Position numbers and translations under genes: made by a program
DNA from: a virus
IMG/VR virus record: IMGVR_UViG_3300009157_000028
Location: 1 to 42,602 of that record
Length of the DNA stretch: 42,602 nt
Reading direction: 5' to 3' (one strand)
Shown: in pieces, positions 14,760 through 20,626 of the stretch
How the letters are laid out: each line of letters starts with the position of its first letter
How positions within the stretch are numbered: the first letter of the stretch is position 1
Notes under the pieces: generated by a model
The model's database searches: none
The model's input: only the letters and a program-made list of their open reading frames with translations
Told to the model about the DNA's origin: nothing

Positions 14760-15677
14760 CTAAATCTTGTCGTAGATGACACCATCAACATTGAAGTCCA
14801 GGAGAATACTACGCTCGGTACCGTTGACAAATCGAGCATTCTCTGCCTCGAAGATGCCAAAAGTAATATAGTTGTCTCCTTCCCCGTTCCAAACCCACCC
14901 AACAACTTGACCCGCTTGCGTACGATCCACTCCGAGCATGTCATAGACCTCATTGAGAAAGACATGCCCTCTGGACTTCAGCAGATCGTTAGCATAATTC
15001 TGTTGACACTGAATATAAAGCCGATTGTATTCCGGATCCTTCTTCCAATGAACCGAACTCTCGTCGAAGAATTTGGCGTAAAGTGAATACTTCGATCCGT
15101 CTACTATCTTTACCTTCTTCTCTTCTCCATCATCCCCGACGACAGTCTTCGTCGTCATGCCCTGATAGAGGTCACTTTCCTTCTCGACACCGAGCTCTTC
15201 ACGAACTCGCTCACGATATTCATCGAACGCCGTCTGAATTGCTGTGTATGCCGCCATCAAAGCTGCATTTCGCCTGGTCAGTTGCACATGCGAGCCAGTA
15301 AGAGCCGTGATCGAAGCCACACCAATAAGAATCGACGGACCATACAGACGCCCAAGCTTGACTGCTCCTCGAGCATAGACGTACGTTAGATCCTGACGGT
15401 AACCATCGGCAGTTCTCTCGAGCTCGAGAGGAAGCGTATCCAACGCATTGTTACGCTTCTTCGCCGCCTCAACATCGCTCTGAATCTCATCGAGCGTATC
15501 TGAAAGCTTGAGAGTCGCACGACAGGCAAGCACAGTACTGATCACAGCTCCAGCAACACCAGCAACGAAGAAAATATGCGGAGATTGCTTCTTAAGAACA
15601 AGAACCTTACGCCCGACCGGTAGACTAATACGGTTCGGAATGACCTTGATAAGTGTTTGTCTCGAGATGAGTTTCAT
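14760..15677 (-). CDS. DUF6353-like membrane protein A
   Basis: A 305-residue protein with ATG at 15677 and AGGAGGATT upstream. Hydrophobic helices occur near residues 33-53 (PHIFFVAGVAGAVISTVLA) and about 115-135 (GPSILIGVASITALTGS), each near a charged helical stretch. The second half holds YSLYAKFFDESS, a QCQQNYANDLLKSRGHVFLNEVYDMLG helix and QVVGWVWN. This order matches family DUF6353 of phage proteins and the paralog at 17168-17923. Role unknown; a membrane-associated function during infection is inferred. Confidence 0.75.
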   Translation of the reverse strand: MKLISRQTLIKVIPNRISLPVGRKVLVLKKQSPHIFFVAGVAGAVISTVLACRATLKLSDTLDEIQSDVEAAKKRNNALDTLPLELERTADGYRQDLTYVYARGAVKLGRLYGPSILIGVASITALTGSHVQLTRRNAALMAAYTAIQTAFDEYRERVREELGVEKESDLYQGMTTKTVVGDDGEEKKVKIVDGSKYSLYAKFFDESSVHWKKDPEYNRLYIQCQQNYANDLLKSRGHVFLNEVYDMLGVDRTQAGQVVGWVWNGEGDNYITFGIFEAENARFVNGTERSILLDFNVDGVIYDKI

Positions 15678-15689
15678 TAAATCCTCCTA

Positions 15690-16334
15690 TCAGATGTACT
15701 CTGGTTGCGGGAACTCGATCAAATATCCATTCCTTACTTGCCTGACTACAACATTAGTCAAATATGTCCAACCCCACTTCTGATCGATTGGCGTACTGGG
15801 CAAACCCAACAGATCCATAAGGTCTCCATACGACACAAACTCGTATTTGTCCAGAATATCACCGAGACGCTCGACTACAATCTCGGCTTCTCCTCGAGTT
15901 CCAAGGATGATGTTGTCCATGGTGCGTCTATCAGGACGAAACGGACCCGGTGGTTGATCCGGAAGCTGTACTCGACTTGTATGACGTGGATCTCGTGTCA
16001 ACGGGTTGTTGTATGAGATATTCGAGATTGCCCCATAATTCGTCATACGACGTCTACGAGATGGATTGTCTCCGTAAACCACTCGCTCAATACCACCAGT
16101 AGTAATATCAACGAGAAGGTTTCTCAAAGCCGGCAAGAGAACATCTCCAGCGACATACCTGGCTGCCGTCTTGAAGTCACCACCAAAGAAAATATGACGG
16201 AACTTATGCCCGATTCCTTGAGGTTTCTGGATAACCTCACCGACAATAACCTTCTCGACTGGATCCTTCGCAATTTCCTTACCGGGCTTGGATGCAGATT
16301 CTTTGGCCTTATTACTATTACTTTGGTAATCCAT
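15690..16334 (-). CDS. Conserved phage protein of unknown function
   Basis: A 214-residue protein with ATG at 16334 and AGGAGTTA upstream. It opens with a polar Lys/Ser/Asn-rich segment, then VEKVIVGEVIQKPQ, HKFRHIFFGGDFKTAARYVAGDVLLPALRNLLVDITTGGIERVVYGD, a Pro/Arg-rich linker and a C-terminal domain (GEAEIVVERLGDILDKYEFV, SYGDLMDLLGL, KWGWTYL). I recall this layout in many phages of Gram-positive bacteria. It lies between a DUF6353-like gene and an unknown gene. No function is known. Confidence 0.75.
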   Translation of the reverse strand: MDYQSNSNKAKESASKPGKEIAKDPVEKVIVGEVIQKPQGIGHKFRHIFFGGDFKTAARYVAGDVLLPALRNLLVDITTGGIERVVYGDNPSRRRRMTNYGAISNISYNNPLTRDPRHTSRVQLPDQPPGPFRPDRRTMDNIILGTRGEAEIVVERLGDILDKYEFVSYGDLMDLLGLPSTPIDQKWGWTYLTNVVVRQVRNGYLIEFPQPEYI

Positions 16335-16336
16335 AG

Positions 16337-16777
16337 TTAACTCCTAGTTGGGGGTGTGGGAGGAAGATGCACAACTTCCGCAGTCTCAATCTTCTCAGCC
16401 TTCTCAATCTCTGCCACAATCCCCTTGGGGACGATGCCCTTGATGAATGCGGCAGCGAAATCGGCGTCAGTAGACAGCTTGATGAAGAGCTCGTCGTACG
16501 CAGCCGTCTGAGAGAATTCCTCACGAAGTTGATCGCTCTTGATGAATCGCTTACCATCTTCGGACTTCTGACCGTAAGCCAGCAAGACGATCTTCTTAAA
16601 TTCGGCAATCAGCTGTTTGTGGTCGTTAGTCTGGATAATTCTCTTAATCGCAGCCTCAAGACCACCCTCGTAACCAACCTCGAGCTCGATAATCTCCGTC
16701 TTAGTCAGGTTGAAGTAGAACGTATCAGTTGTTTGTTCACCATCGAAGTTCTCATAAGTGATGTCTTGCTTTAGCAT
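16337..16777 (-). CDS. Conserved phage protein, chaperone-like family
   Basis: A 146-residue protein with ATG at 16777 and AAAGGACGG upstream. TYENFDGEQTTDTFYFNLTKTEIIELE, then a helix with GGLEAAIKRI, QLIAEFKKIVLLAYG, FIKSDQLREEFSQTAAYDELF and FIKGIVPK form a pattern widely seen in phages and sometimes annotated as tail assembly chaperone. A clearer chaperone candidate sits in the tail operon (30011-30553), so I leave the role open. It begins after terminator 16799-16833 with no phage promoter, so read-through is expected. Confidence 0.7.
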   Translation of the reverse strand: MLKQDITYENFDGEQTTDTFYFNLTKTEIIELEVGYEGGLEAAIKRIIQTNDHKQLIAEFKKIVLLAYGQKSEDGKRFIKSDQLREEFSQTAAYDELFIKLSTDADFAAAFIKGIVPKGIVAEIEKAEKIETAEVVHLPPTPPTRS

Positions 16778-16798
16778 TTCCGTCCTTTGTCAGTGAGA

Positions 16799-16833
16799 GA
16801 AAGAAGAAATGAATCCTTGCGGACCCATTTCTT
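16799..16833 (-). terminator. Rho-independent terminator
   Basis: On the minus strand AAGAAATG-GGTCC pairs with GGATT-CATTTCTT across a GCAA loop; TTTCTC follows. It ends the 56-residue gene cassette. Confidence 0.75.
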
Positions 16834-16839
16834 CGAGTG

Positions 16840-17010
16840 CTACTTGGCAGTAGTCTTCCGATTCTGTAGCGCCTTCAGACCGGCCACGTACGCCTTCTCA
16901 GCGAGCTTCGACGCCCCCCATCCGACAATTGTGCCGAACAGGAGTTGTCCAAGCTGGTGCTTGACTGGCATTGGTGTGGCCGACTTTGCGACGACAACGA
17001 TATCTTCCAT
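16840..17010 (-). CDS. Small protein with amphipathic or membrane helix
   Basis: A 56-residue protein from ATG 17010, chosen because AAAGGAG lies 8 nt upstream and promoter copy 4 ends just before. The middle (LGQLLFGTIVGWGASKLAEKAYVAGLKAL) is a hydrophobic to amphipathic helix; the end is basic. Complete cassette with promoter 17035-17060 and terminator 16799-16833. Function unknown. Confidence 0.75.
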   Translation of the reverse strand: MEDIVVVAKSATPMPVKHQLGQLLFGTIVGWGASKLAEKAYVAGLKALQNRKTTAK

Positions 17011-17034
17011 TAACTTTCTCCTTTTGTAGTTCTC

Positions 17035-17060
17035 ACTATAACCGTTGTTTTTTCTGCGAC
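17035..17060 (-). promoter_or_regulatory. Phage promoter copy 4
   Basis: Minus strand: GTCGCA, 14-bp spacer with ACA at 7-9 and GGT at 12-14, TATAGT. It overlaps the last base of the stop codon of the 31-residue gene and lies 25 nt before the ATG at 17010. Confidence 0.75.
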
Positions 17061-17155
17061 TACGACTTAGTTCCAGTCTTTGTGCGAGTATAGACCTCGC
17101 CCGCAACCAAGATGGCGACAATAACCACCGCAGCAGTAAGCTTGTTCTTGATCAT
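17060..17155 (-). CDS. 31-residue membrane micro-protein
   Basis: ATG at 17155 with AAGGAG 8 nt upstream. A hydrophobic helix (LTAAVVIVAILVAG) is followed by a short basic tail (EVYTRTKTGTKS). It starts 12 nt after the DUF6353-like gene stop. The pattern equals that of the other micro-proteins here. Function unknown. Confidence 0.65.
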   Translation of the reverse strand: MIKNKLTAAVVIVAILVAGEVYTRTKTGTKS

Positions 17156-17167
17156 CGTTCTTTCTCC

Positions 17168-17923
17168 TTATAGGGTTTTGATGTAGTTGTATTCGAATGT
17201 GATACACGGACGATTGTCTTCTGTTAGCATCGTAGAATATGACATCTCGAGCTGTCTGGCTGATGTCCAACCCAGATTCCCACTGGTAGACGTCGTCTTT
17301 AGCCCTAGAATATAGTACAAATCGTCCAGAGTCGCATAGTCATGCTTTAAGATCTTGGCGTTGATGTCGTTCTGAGCTCGTCTCAGGCTCTCCATATCAC
17401 TGATGAAATATCGCCCTGTGTGGAGCTCACAGCACAGAACATTGCCTGGTCCGCTCATCAAGACCATTTGCTCTGATGGTGGCTTCTCCTTCACTCGATC
17501 CGCTGCAACCTGATCTCTAATGGATTGATCCTTACGTGCACCGAACTCCTCAATGACCTTATCTCGATACTCAGAATATGCTCGTTCAGTGACAGCGAAT
17601 GCAGTCTGAGCGGCGAGAGTCTTCTTGACTCCCATTCTGTTAGCACCAACGATGCACACGATCGTAGAAGTCGTAGAGATAGCTGCCGGAATATATAGTT
17701 TCCAGACAAGTTTTACACGTCCCTTTATACGTTCTTTACGATCGCCAGCTGTACCATAAATTCGTTCTTCGTATGTGATTATCTCAGCTGCTCTGAATGA
17801 TGCCTTCCCCACCAAATATGCAGTAGTTAGAACTCCAACTCCAGCAGAAACAGACAAGATAATCGGTGAGTTTGCTTTTGCATTCCGTAGAACTGTTCCA
17901 CTAAGTTGAGTTAGTTTATTCAT
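17168..17923 (-). CDS. DUF6353-like membrane protein B
   Basis: A 251-residue protein with ATG at 17923 and AAAGGACG upstream. Two hydrophobic stretches (about 20-40, SPIILSVSAGVGVLTTAYLVG, and about 73-95, KLYIPAAISTTSTIVCIVGA) flank a charged helix. The C-terminal half carries GRYFISDMESLRRAQNDINAK, LDDLYYILGL and GNLGWTSARQLE, the hallmark blocks of DUF6353. It is a paralog of 14760-15677, less than 2 kb away in the same operon. Function unknown. Confidence 0.8.
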   Translation of the reverse strand: MNKLTQLSGTVLRNAKANSPIILSVSAGVGVLTTAYLVGKASFRAAEIITYEERIYGTAGDRKERIKGRVKLVWKLYIPAAISTTSTIVCIVGANRMGVKKTLAAQTAFAVTERAYSEYRDKVIEEFGARKDQSIRDQVAADRVKEKPPSEQMVLMSGPGNVLCCELHTGRYFISDMESLRRAQNDINAKILKHDYATLDDLYYILGLKTTSTSGNLGWTSARQLEMSYSTMLTEDNRPCITFEYNYIKTL

Positions 17924-18048
17924 CGTCCTTTACGCATCTCCCGTACGAAAATCCAGATAAGCCAGAACCCACAGGTGAGAAGTGTCATGAAGACATCCCA
18001 ACAGAAACTGAAAAACCCATACTGTCGACGACAGCTACAATTATCCAT
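17920..18048 (-). CDS. 42-residue Cys-rich membrane micro-protein
   Basis: ATG at 18048 has GGGAGGAATA upstream and overlaps the stop of the upstream gene (TAATG); its own stop overlaps the ATG of the DUF6353-like gene (ATGA). The N-terminus holds NCSCRRQ, the rest is one hydrophobic helix (FMTLLTCGFWLIWIFV) and a basic tail. The double coupling argues strongly that it is a gene. Function unknown. Confidence 0.7.
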   Translation of the reverse strand: MDNCSCRRQYGFFSFCWDVFMTLLTCGFWLIWIFVREMRKGR

Positions 18049-18323
18049 TATTCCTCCCTTGTGTTACGCAATTCAGTGATAATGAGCCCAGCAACTTCGT
18101 CCTGAAGATTGAGCTTTCGAATAGTCCTCAACACAGCGGCATCTTGCTCAGCAGCTTCAGCTGCTTCGAAACACGCCACGCCATGCTCACGCATTTGCTC
18201 GGGTGTCAGTTGTCCGATTAGGATAATACCTCCTTCTGTGCTATGGGCAGCGACATGAATGAATCCTTCGCCATCCTCAGCGACTCCGGACGTCATGAAA
18301 ATGCTCGCCAATTCAATATCCAT
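18048..18323 (-). CDS. Hypothetical acidic protein
   Basis: A 91-residue protein with ATG at 18323 and TGGAGGATTA upstream. N-terminal strands (DIELASIFMTSG, GFIHVAAHSTEGGIILIGQL) precede an acidic helix (ACFEAAEAAEQDAAVL) and a C-terminal helix. No domain is recognised. It is the first gene behind promoter copy 5 and its folded leader. Confidence 0.75.
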   Translation of the reverse strand: MDIELASIFMTSGVAEDGEGFIHVAAHSTEGGIILIGQLTPEQMREHGVACFEAAEAAEQDAAVLRTIRKLNLQDEVAGLIITELRNTREE

Positions 18324-18339
18324 TAATCCTCCAGTCAGA

Positions 18340-18402
18340 AAGAAAATAAGAAGCTTAGGTTTCCCTAAGGTAGCTGATTGCTACAAGCTGGTTTCGCTTC
18401 TT
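18340..18402 (-). promoter_or_regulatory. Leader RNA with three-way junction, attenuator-like
   Basis: Outer arms 18348-18354 and 18396-18402 (7 bp) enclose 18354-18359/18364-18369 (GAAA loop) and 18370-18374/18380-18384. A T-rich run (TATTTTCTTTC) follows on the minus strand. It begins right behind promoter copy 5 and precedes the ribosome site of the 91-residue gene. It may be a partial terminator or a small RNA. Confidence 0.6.
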
Positions 18403-18405
18403 CTC

Positions 18406-18431
18406 ATTATAACCGTTGTAAATCCTGCGAA
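18406..18431 (-). promoter_or_regulatory. Phage promoter copy 5
   Basis: Minus strand: TTCGCA, 14-bp spacer with ACA at 7-9 and GGT at 12-14, TATAAT. It faces the folded leader and the operon that starts at 18323. Confidence 0.8.
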
Positions 18432-18433
18432 CT

Positions 18434-18463
18434 GAAAAAAGGAAATCCTTTCGGACTTCCTCT
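18434..18463 (-). terminator. Rho-independent terminator
   Basis: On the minus strand AGGAAGTCC pairs with GGATTTCCT across GAAA and runs into TTTTTT, which abuts promoter copy 5. Confidence 0.85.
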
Positions 18464-18472
18464 TCTTGAACA

Positions 18473-18658
18473 CTAGTTCATGTGCTTGCTTGCGATCTTG
18501 TAGTTGATCTGCCGAGCATACGCACGACGACCCTGTGCTGCCGACATCGCATCGATGAGCTTCGCTGCCGCTGTGGCTGCGAGCGCACCAACGGCGATGA
18601 CTGCAACGGGGTTCTCGTCCCACGCCTGCTTCAGCTTGTCTTTCCAAGTCTTGTGCAT
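18473..18658 (-). CDS. Small membrane protein
   Basis: A 61-residue protein from ATG 18658 (AAAGGAG upstream). A basic, amphipathic start (HKTWKDKLKQAW) leads into a hydrophobic Ala-rich helix (PVAVIAVGALAATAAAKLIDAM) and a basic end. It forms a cassette with promoter 18681-18706 and terminator 18434-18463. Function unknown. Confidence 0.8.
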   Translation of the reverse strand: MHKTWKDKLKQAWDENPVAVIAVGALAATAAAKLIDAMSAAQGRRAYARQINYKIASKHMN

Positions 18659-18680
18659 TACATTCTCCTTTGTTGTTCTC

Positions 18681-18706
18681 ATTATAATCGATGTTTCTTT
18701 TGCGAA
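18681..18706 (-). promoter_or_regulatory. Phage promoter copy 6
   Basis: Minus strand: TTCGCA, 14-bp spacer with ACA at 7-9 and GAT at 12-14, TATAAT. It lies 23 nt before the ATG at 18658. Confidence 0.8.
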
Positions 18707-18710
18707 TGAG

Positions 18711-18738
18711 AAAAAGGAAATCCTTGCGGGATCTCCTC
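18711..18738 (-). terminator. Rho-independent terminator
   Basis: On the minus strand AGGAGATCC pairs with GGATTTCCT around a CGCAA loop and is followed by TTTTTC, next to promoter copy 6. Confidence 0.8.
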
Positions 18739-18745
18739 TTTTGAG

Positions 18746-18955
18746 TTACTTCTCCTCGATGTTCTCAAGCTCCTTATCAAGCTTCCGCATCTTGCGCTTC
18801 TCCCACAAGCTGGCCACACCAACGATGGCCCCACCAATCACTAGTGGCGCAACCATGCTAACGACGGTTACGATACCAATGATCTTCAGGGACTCACCGA
18901 CAGTGAGGTCAGTTTGCTTCTTAGCGAACATGCTGACTTTCTCGATATCTTCCAT
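18746..18955 (-). CDS. Small membrane protein
   Basis: A 69-residue protein from ATG 18955 with AAGGAG upstream. A charged N-terminus (EDIEKVSMFAKKQTD) precedes a long hydrophobic helix (about residues 23-50, LKIIGIVTVVSMVAPLVIGG) and a strongly charged helix (EKRKMRKLDKELENIEEK), likely cytoplasmic coiled coil. Cassette with promoter 18979-19004 and terminator 18711-18738. Function unknown. Confidence 0.8.
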   Translation of the reverse strand: MEDIEKVSMFAKKQTDLTVGESLKIIGIVTVVSMVAPLVIGGAIVGVASLWEKRKMRKLDKELENIEEK

Positions 18956-18978
18956 GATTACTCCTTGTAGTTGTTCTC

Positions 18979-19004
18979 ATTATAATCGTTGTAAAAGCTG
19001 CGAG
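18979..19004 (-). promoter_or_regulatory. Phage promoter copy 7
   Basis: Minus strand: CTCGCA, 14-bp spacer with ACA at 7-9 and GAT at 12-14, TATAAT. The T-tract of the noncoding RNA upstream runs straight into it. Confidence 0.8.
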
Positions 19005-19086
19005 AAAAAGAGAAGCCTGCGTAATGTTTACTTAACCTTTCGGTCTGGGGTGCGCATTAACCAGGACTCCAATGCTGGTAGCTTCT
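19005..19086 (-). ncRNA. Small noncoding RNA cassette
   Basis: Promoter copy 8 has no gene behind it. From 19086 the minus strand forms an outer stem (19081-19086 with 19011-19016) enclosing CCAG/CTGG (19075-19078/19061-19064) and an ACC-GAAA-GGT hairpin (19035-19044), then ends in CTTTTTCTC. The only ATG gives nine codons without a ribosome site. I infer a terminated RNA of about 75-80 nt. Confidence 0.65.
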
Positions 19087-19090
19087 TCTC

Positions 19091-19116
19091 ATTATAACCG
19101 ATGTGGAAATTGCGAG
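19091..19116 (-). promoter_or_regulatory. Phage promoter copy 8
   Basis: Minus strand: CTCGCA, 14-bp spacer with ACA at 7-9 and GGT at 12-14, TATAAT. It faces the small noncoding RNA. Confidence 0.8.
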
Positions 19117-19120
19117 AGAC

Positions 19121-19149
19121 AAAAAGAGAACCCTTTCGGATCCTCTCTT
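19121..19149 (-). terminator. Rho-independent terminator
   Basis: On the minus strand AGAGAGGATCC pairs with GGGTTCTCT across GAAA and runs into TTTTT. Confidence 0.85.
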
Positions 19150-19156
19150 CGCATTA

Positions 19157-19396
19157 TTATGCTGCGACAACATTCTCAATTTTTGGTAGAATTACAATCT
19201 TTCCATTCATGTGTTGAATAGCAAGTCGTTCAATTCCATCACTGCACTTCCAGGTTTCTGCTCCACTGATCATCATACCACGCATGTCCTTCTTATAGAC
19301 ATACATTATACCAACGATCATACCAACCATAAGCCCACCAGTGCCGCCAATGATTTCCTTCTTGTTATTCTTCACGAATTTCTTGATCCGTTCCAT
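19157..19396 (-). CDS. Small membrane protein
   Basis: A 79-residue protein from ATG 19396 with AAAGGAG upstream. A Lys-rich start (ERIKKFVKNNKKE) precedes a Gly-rich hydrophobic helix (IIGGTGGLMVGMIVGIMYVY) and a small C-terminal domain with a conserved-looking TWKCSDGIERLAIQHMNGKIVIL strand pattern. Cassette with promoter 19421-19446 and terminator 19121-19149. Function unknown. Confidence 0.8.
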   Translation of the reverse strand: MERIKKFVKNNKKEIIGGTGGLMVGMIVGIMYVYKKDMRGMMISGAETWKCSDGIERLAIQHMNGKIVILPKIENVVAA

Positions 19397-19420
19397 TATT
19401 CTCCTTTTAGTTGTTATCTC

Positions 19421-19446
19421 ATTATAATCGTTGTAAAAGCTGCGAG
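19421..19446 (-). promoter_or_regulatory. Phage promoter copy 9
   Basis: Minus strand: CTCGCA, 14-bp spacer with ACA at 7-9 and GAT at 12-14, TATAAT. Its spacer is identical to those of copies 7 and 11. Confidence 0.8.
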
Positions 19447-19476
19447 AAAACCTAAACCCTTGCGGGGCTTAGGCTT
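19447..19476 (-). terminator. Rho-independent terminator
   Basis: On the minus strand GCCTAAGCCC pairs with GGGTTTAGG around a CGCAA loop and is followed by TTTTCTC. Confidence 0.8.
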
Positions 19477-19480
19477 TTGA

Positions 19481-19951
19481 TTATGACCAATAGTCATCAT
19501 CATATCTATATGAATTTGCTACGTTATGTAACATATCAATAGTTTCATCTAAAATTGATTCTCGACGCATTCTTTCGAAATGCAGTCCCATTACATGGTC
19601 TCTTTGACCTCGTATATGTTTTGATAATTCAACTGGGTTCAATCCAAGCTCTTTTGCAGCAGCTGTTTGGGTTGTCCAATGTCGATTCAATTCTCTACAC
19701 CATACTGGGAATCCAGGGTGTCCTTTCTTAACAGACATCATGTTGATTGTCTGGTTATGAATTGTATTTGCGTTTCCGATTGCTGTTTCAGCAATAACGG
19801 CTAACTGATTCTTGCTCTTCTTAGCAAAAACCAACGTTACAACAATACAGGTAAGACCTGTAATAGTTGATACTATATACACTTTTCCGTTTTCACGGAG
19901 GTGTTTCTTAACTTTCTGTAACTTACTTTCCTTACTTACTTCTTTACTCAT
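19481..19951 (-). CDS. Membrane protein with NUMOD1-like HTH domain
   Basis: A 156-residue protein. ATG 19951 is chosen because promoter copy 10 lies between it and any longer start; its ribosome site (AGAGAG) is weak. A Lys-rich segment is followed by a hydrophobic helix (about residues 24-42, VYIVSTITGLTCIVVTLVFA). The C-terminal part (FPVWCRELNRHWTTQTAAAK, then ELGLNPVELSKHIRGQRDH and GLHFERM) matches the pattern of NUMOD1-type helix-turn-helix domains found beside homing-endonuclease nuclease domains, but no nuclease is present. The protein could tether DNA to the membrane; that is inference. Confidence 0.7.
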   Translation of the reverse strand: MSKEVSKESKLQKVKKHLRENGKVYIVSTITGLTCIVVTLVFAKKSKNQLAVIAETAIGNANTIHNQTINMMSVKKGHPGFPVWCRELNRHWTTQTAAAKELGLNPVELSKHIRGQRDHVMGLHFERMRRESILDETIDMLHNVANSYRYDDDYWS

Positions 19952-19996
19952 TATTATACTCTCTTTCTGTGTTTTGGGTTGTTTTTGGTTACTTCT

Positions 19997-20022
19997 ATTA
20001 CAATCCCTGTTATTTGTACGAA
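19997..20022 (-). promoter_or_regulatory. Phage promoter copy 10 (variant)
   Basis: Minus strand: TTCGTA, 14-bp spacer with ACA at 7-9 and GAT at 12-14, TGTAAT. The leader to the ATG at 19951 is longer (45 nt) than in other cassettes. Confidence 0.65.
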
Positions 20023-20026
20023 AACA

Positions 20027-20047
20027 GAAAAAGAGAACCAATGTTCT
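20027..20047 (-). terminator. Rho-independent terminator
   Basis: On the minus strand AGAAC pairs with GTTCT across ATTG and runs into CTTTTTCTG. It ends the repeat-bearing noncoding RNA. Confidence 0.7.
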
Positions 20048-20071
20048 ACAATTATCCTTAGCTTAAGGCAC

Positions 20072-20122
20072 GTGTACCGTTAGATACGATCTTTATCACG
20101 GATGTGTACCGTTAGATACGAT
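20072..20122 (-). repeat. Two exact 19-bp direct repeats
   Basis: Minus-strand unit ATCGTATCTAACGGTACAC occurs at 20104-20122 and 20072-20090, a period of 32 bp. I noticed no further copy in the window. Confidence 0.9.
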
Positions 20123-20164
20123 TTTTTTCTCTTTTCACATCTCATTGTAGAGCATTATGTTCTC

Positions 20165-20190
20165 ATTATAATCGTTGTAAAAGCTGCGAA
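20165..20190 (-). promoter_or_regulatory. Phage promoter copy 11
   Basis: Minus strand: TTCGCA, 14-bp spacer with ACA at 7-9 and GAT at 12-14, TATAAT. It faces the tandem-repeat noncoding RNA. Confidence 0.8.
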
Positions 20191-20192
20191 CG

Positions 20193-20221
20193 AAAAAGAG
20201 AACCCTTGCGGATCCTCTCTT
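20193..20221 (-). terminator. Rho-independent terminator
   Basis: On the minus strand AGAGAGGATCC pairs with GGGTTCTCT across GCAA and runs into TTTTTCG, directly before promoter copy 11. Confidence 0.85.
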
Positions 20222-20226
20222 CGAGC

Positions 20227-20436
20227 CTACTCTTTGGCTGCTTCAACGGCAATCTTGCGTAGCGTATCCAAAACGACGTATGCGGCTACGGCATACCCGA
20301 TCTTCTTGATGCAACGCTCGGCGACTTTCACGATTATCTCGGTCTTGTCTTCGAACGTCATCTCAAGAACCTCAGGGTCCTTTGCCTGCACTTTCTTCGT
20401 CTTTACAACGTCTACTTGCAGTTTGCGATTAAACAT
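20227..20436 (-). CDS. Small protein with amphipathic or membrane helix
   Basis: A 69-residue protein. A longer reading would start at 20472 inside the spacer of promoter copy 12, so the ATG at 20436 with AAAGGAC is the start. The N-terminal half is basic then acidic (RKLQVDVVKTKKVQAKDPEVLEM), the C-terminal half a helix (CIKKIGYAVAAYVVLDTLRKIAVEAA). Cassette with promoter 20461-20486 and terminator 20193-20221. Function unknown. Confidence 0.8.
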   Translation of the reverse strand: MFNRKLQVDVVKTKKVQAKDPEVLEMTFEDKTEIIVKVAERCIKKIGYAVAAYVVLDTLRKIAVEAAKE

Positions 20437-20460
20437 TTCAGTCCTTTCGTAATAGTTCTC

Positions 20461-20486
20461 ATTATAATCCATGTTTATATTGCGAA
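20461..20486 (-). promoter_or_regulatory. Phage promoter copy 12
   Basis: Minus strand: TTCGCA, 14-bp spacer with ACA at 7-9 and GAT at 12-14, TATAAT. It is the first promoter after the structural gene operon. Confidence 0.8.
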
Positions 20487-20626
20487 AAGATCCTCAGAAA
20501 CTCTCCCCCGGGAAAATTTGGCCAAAACGTAGGCTATCTTTATACCACCCGACCCTTTTTCGTCGCTTAGAACGCAACGTAGAGGGTGTTTTTCTTACGA
20601 AAAAGGAGAAAAATTAGTAATCCATG
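20487..20626. other. Gene-free spacer with a CCCCCGGG site
   Basis: No gene is seen. The plus strand at 20495-20520 holds CTCTCCCCCGGG followed by AAAATTTGG, similar to the extreme right end of the window (42575-42602). A TTTTTC-GTAA-GAAAAA inverted repeat near 20590-20605 could be a weak second terminator for the tail operon. Confidence 0.4.

Larger units (their letters stand above)
20027..20158 (-). ncRNA. Noncoding RNA with tandem 19-nt repeats
   Basis: Promoter copy 11 is followed by about 130 nt with no convincing gene and then a terminator. The region holds two identical 19-nt units (20072-20090 and 20104-20122), a hairpin at 20056-20068, and 8-bp arms (20045-20052 with 20144-20151) that could close the whole RNA. 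A 21-codon ORF inside lacks a ribosome site. Paired identical units suggest a target for a binding protein or a sponge RNA; this is inference. Confidence 0.6.

Noticed and set aside
20072-20122. CRISPR array
   Set aside because: Only two 19-bp units with a 13-bp gap; no further repeats and no cas genes.
20058-20140. 21-codon ORF in the tandem-repeat RNA
   Set aside because: No ribosome site and the two exact repeats fall in different surroundings of the reading frame, so RNA function is the simpler view.
20436-20472. Longer N-terminus for the 69-residue protein
   Set aside because: The extra codons lie within promoter copy 12; the downstream ATG has a proper ribosome site.
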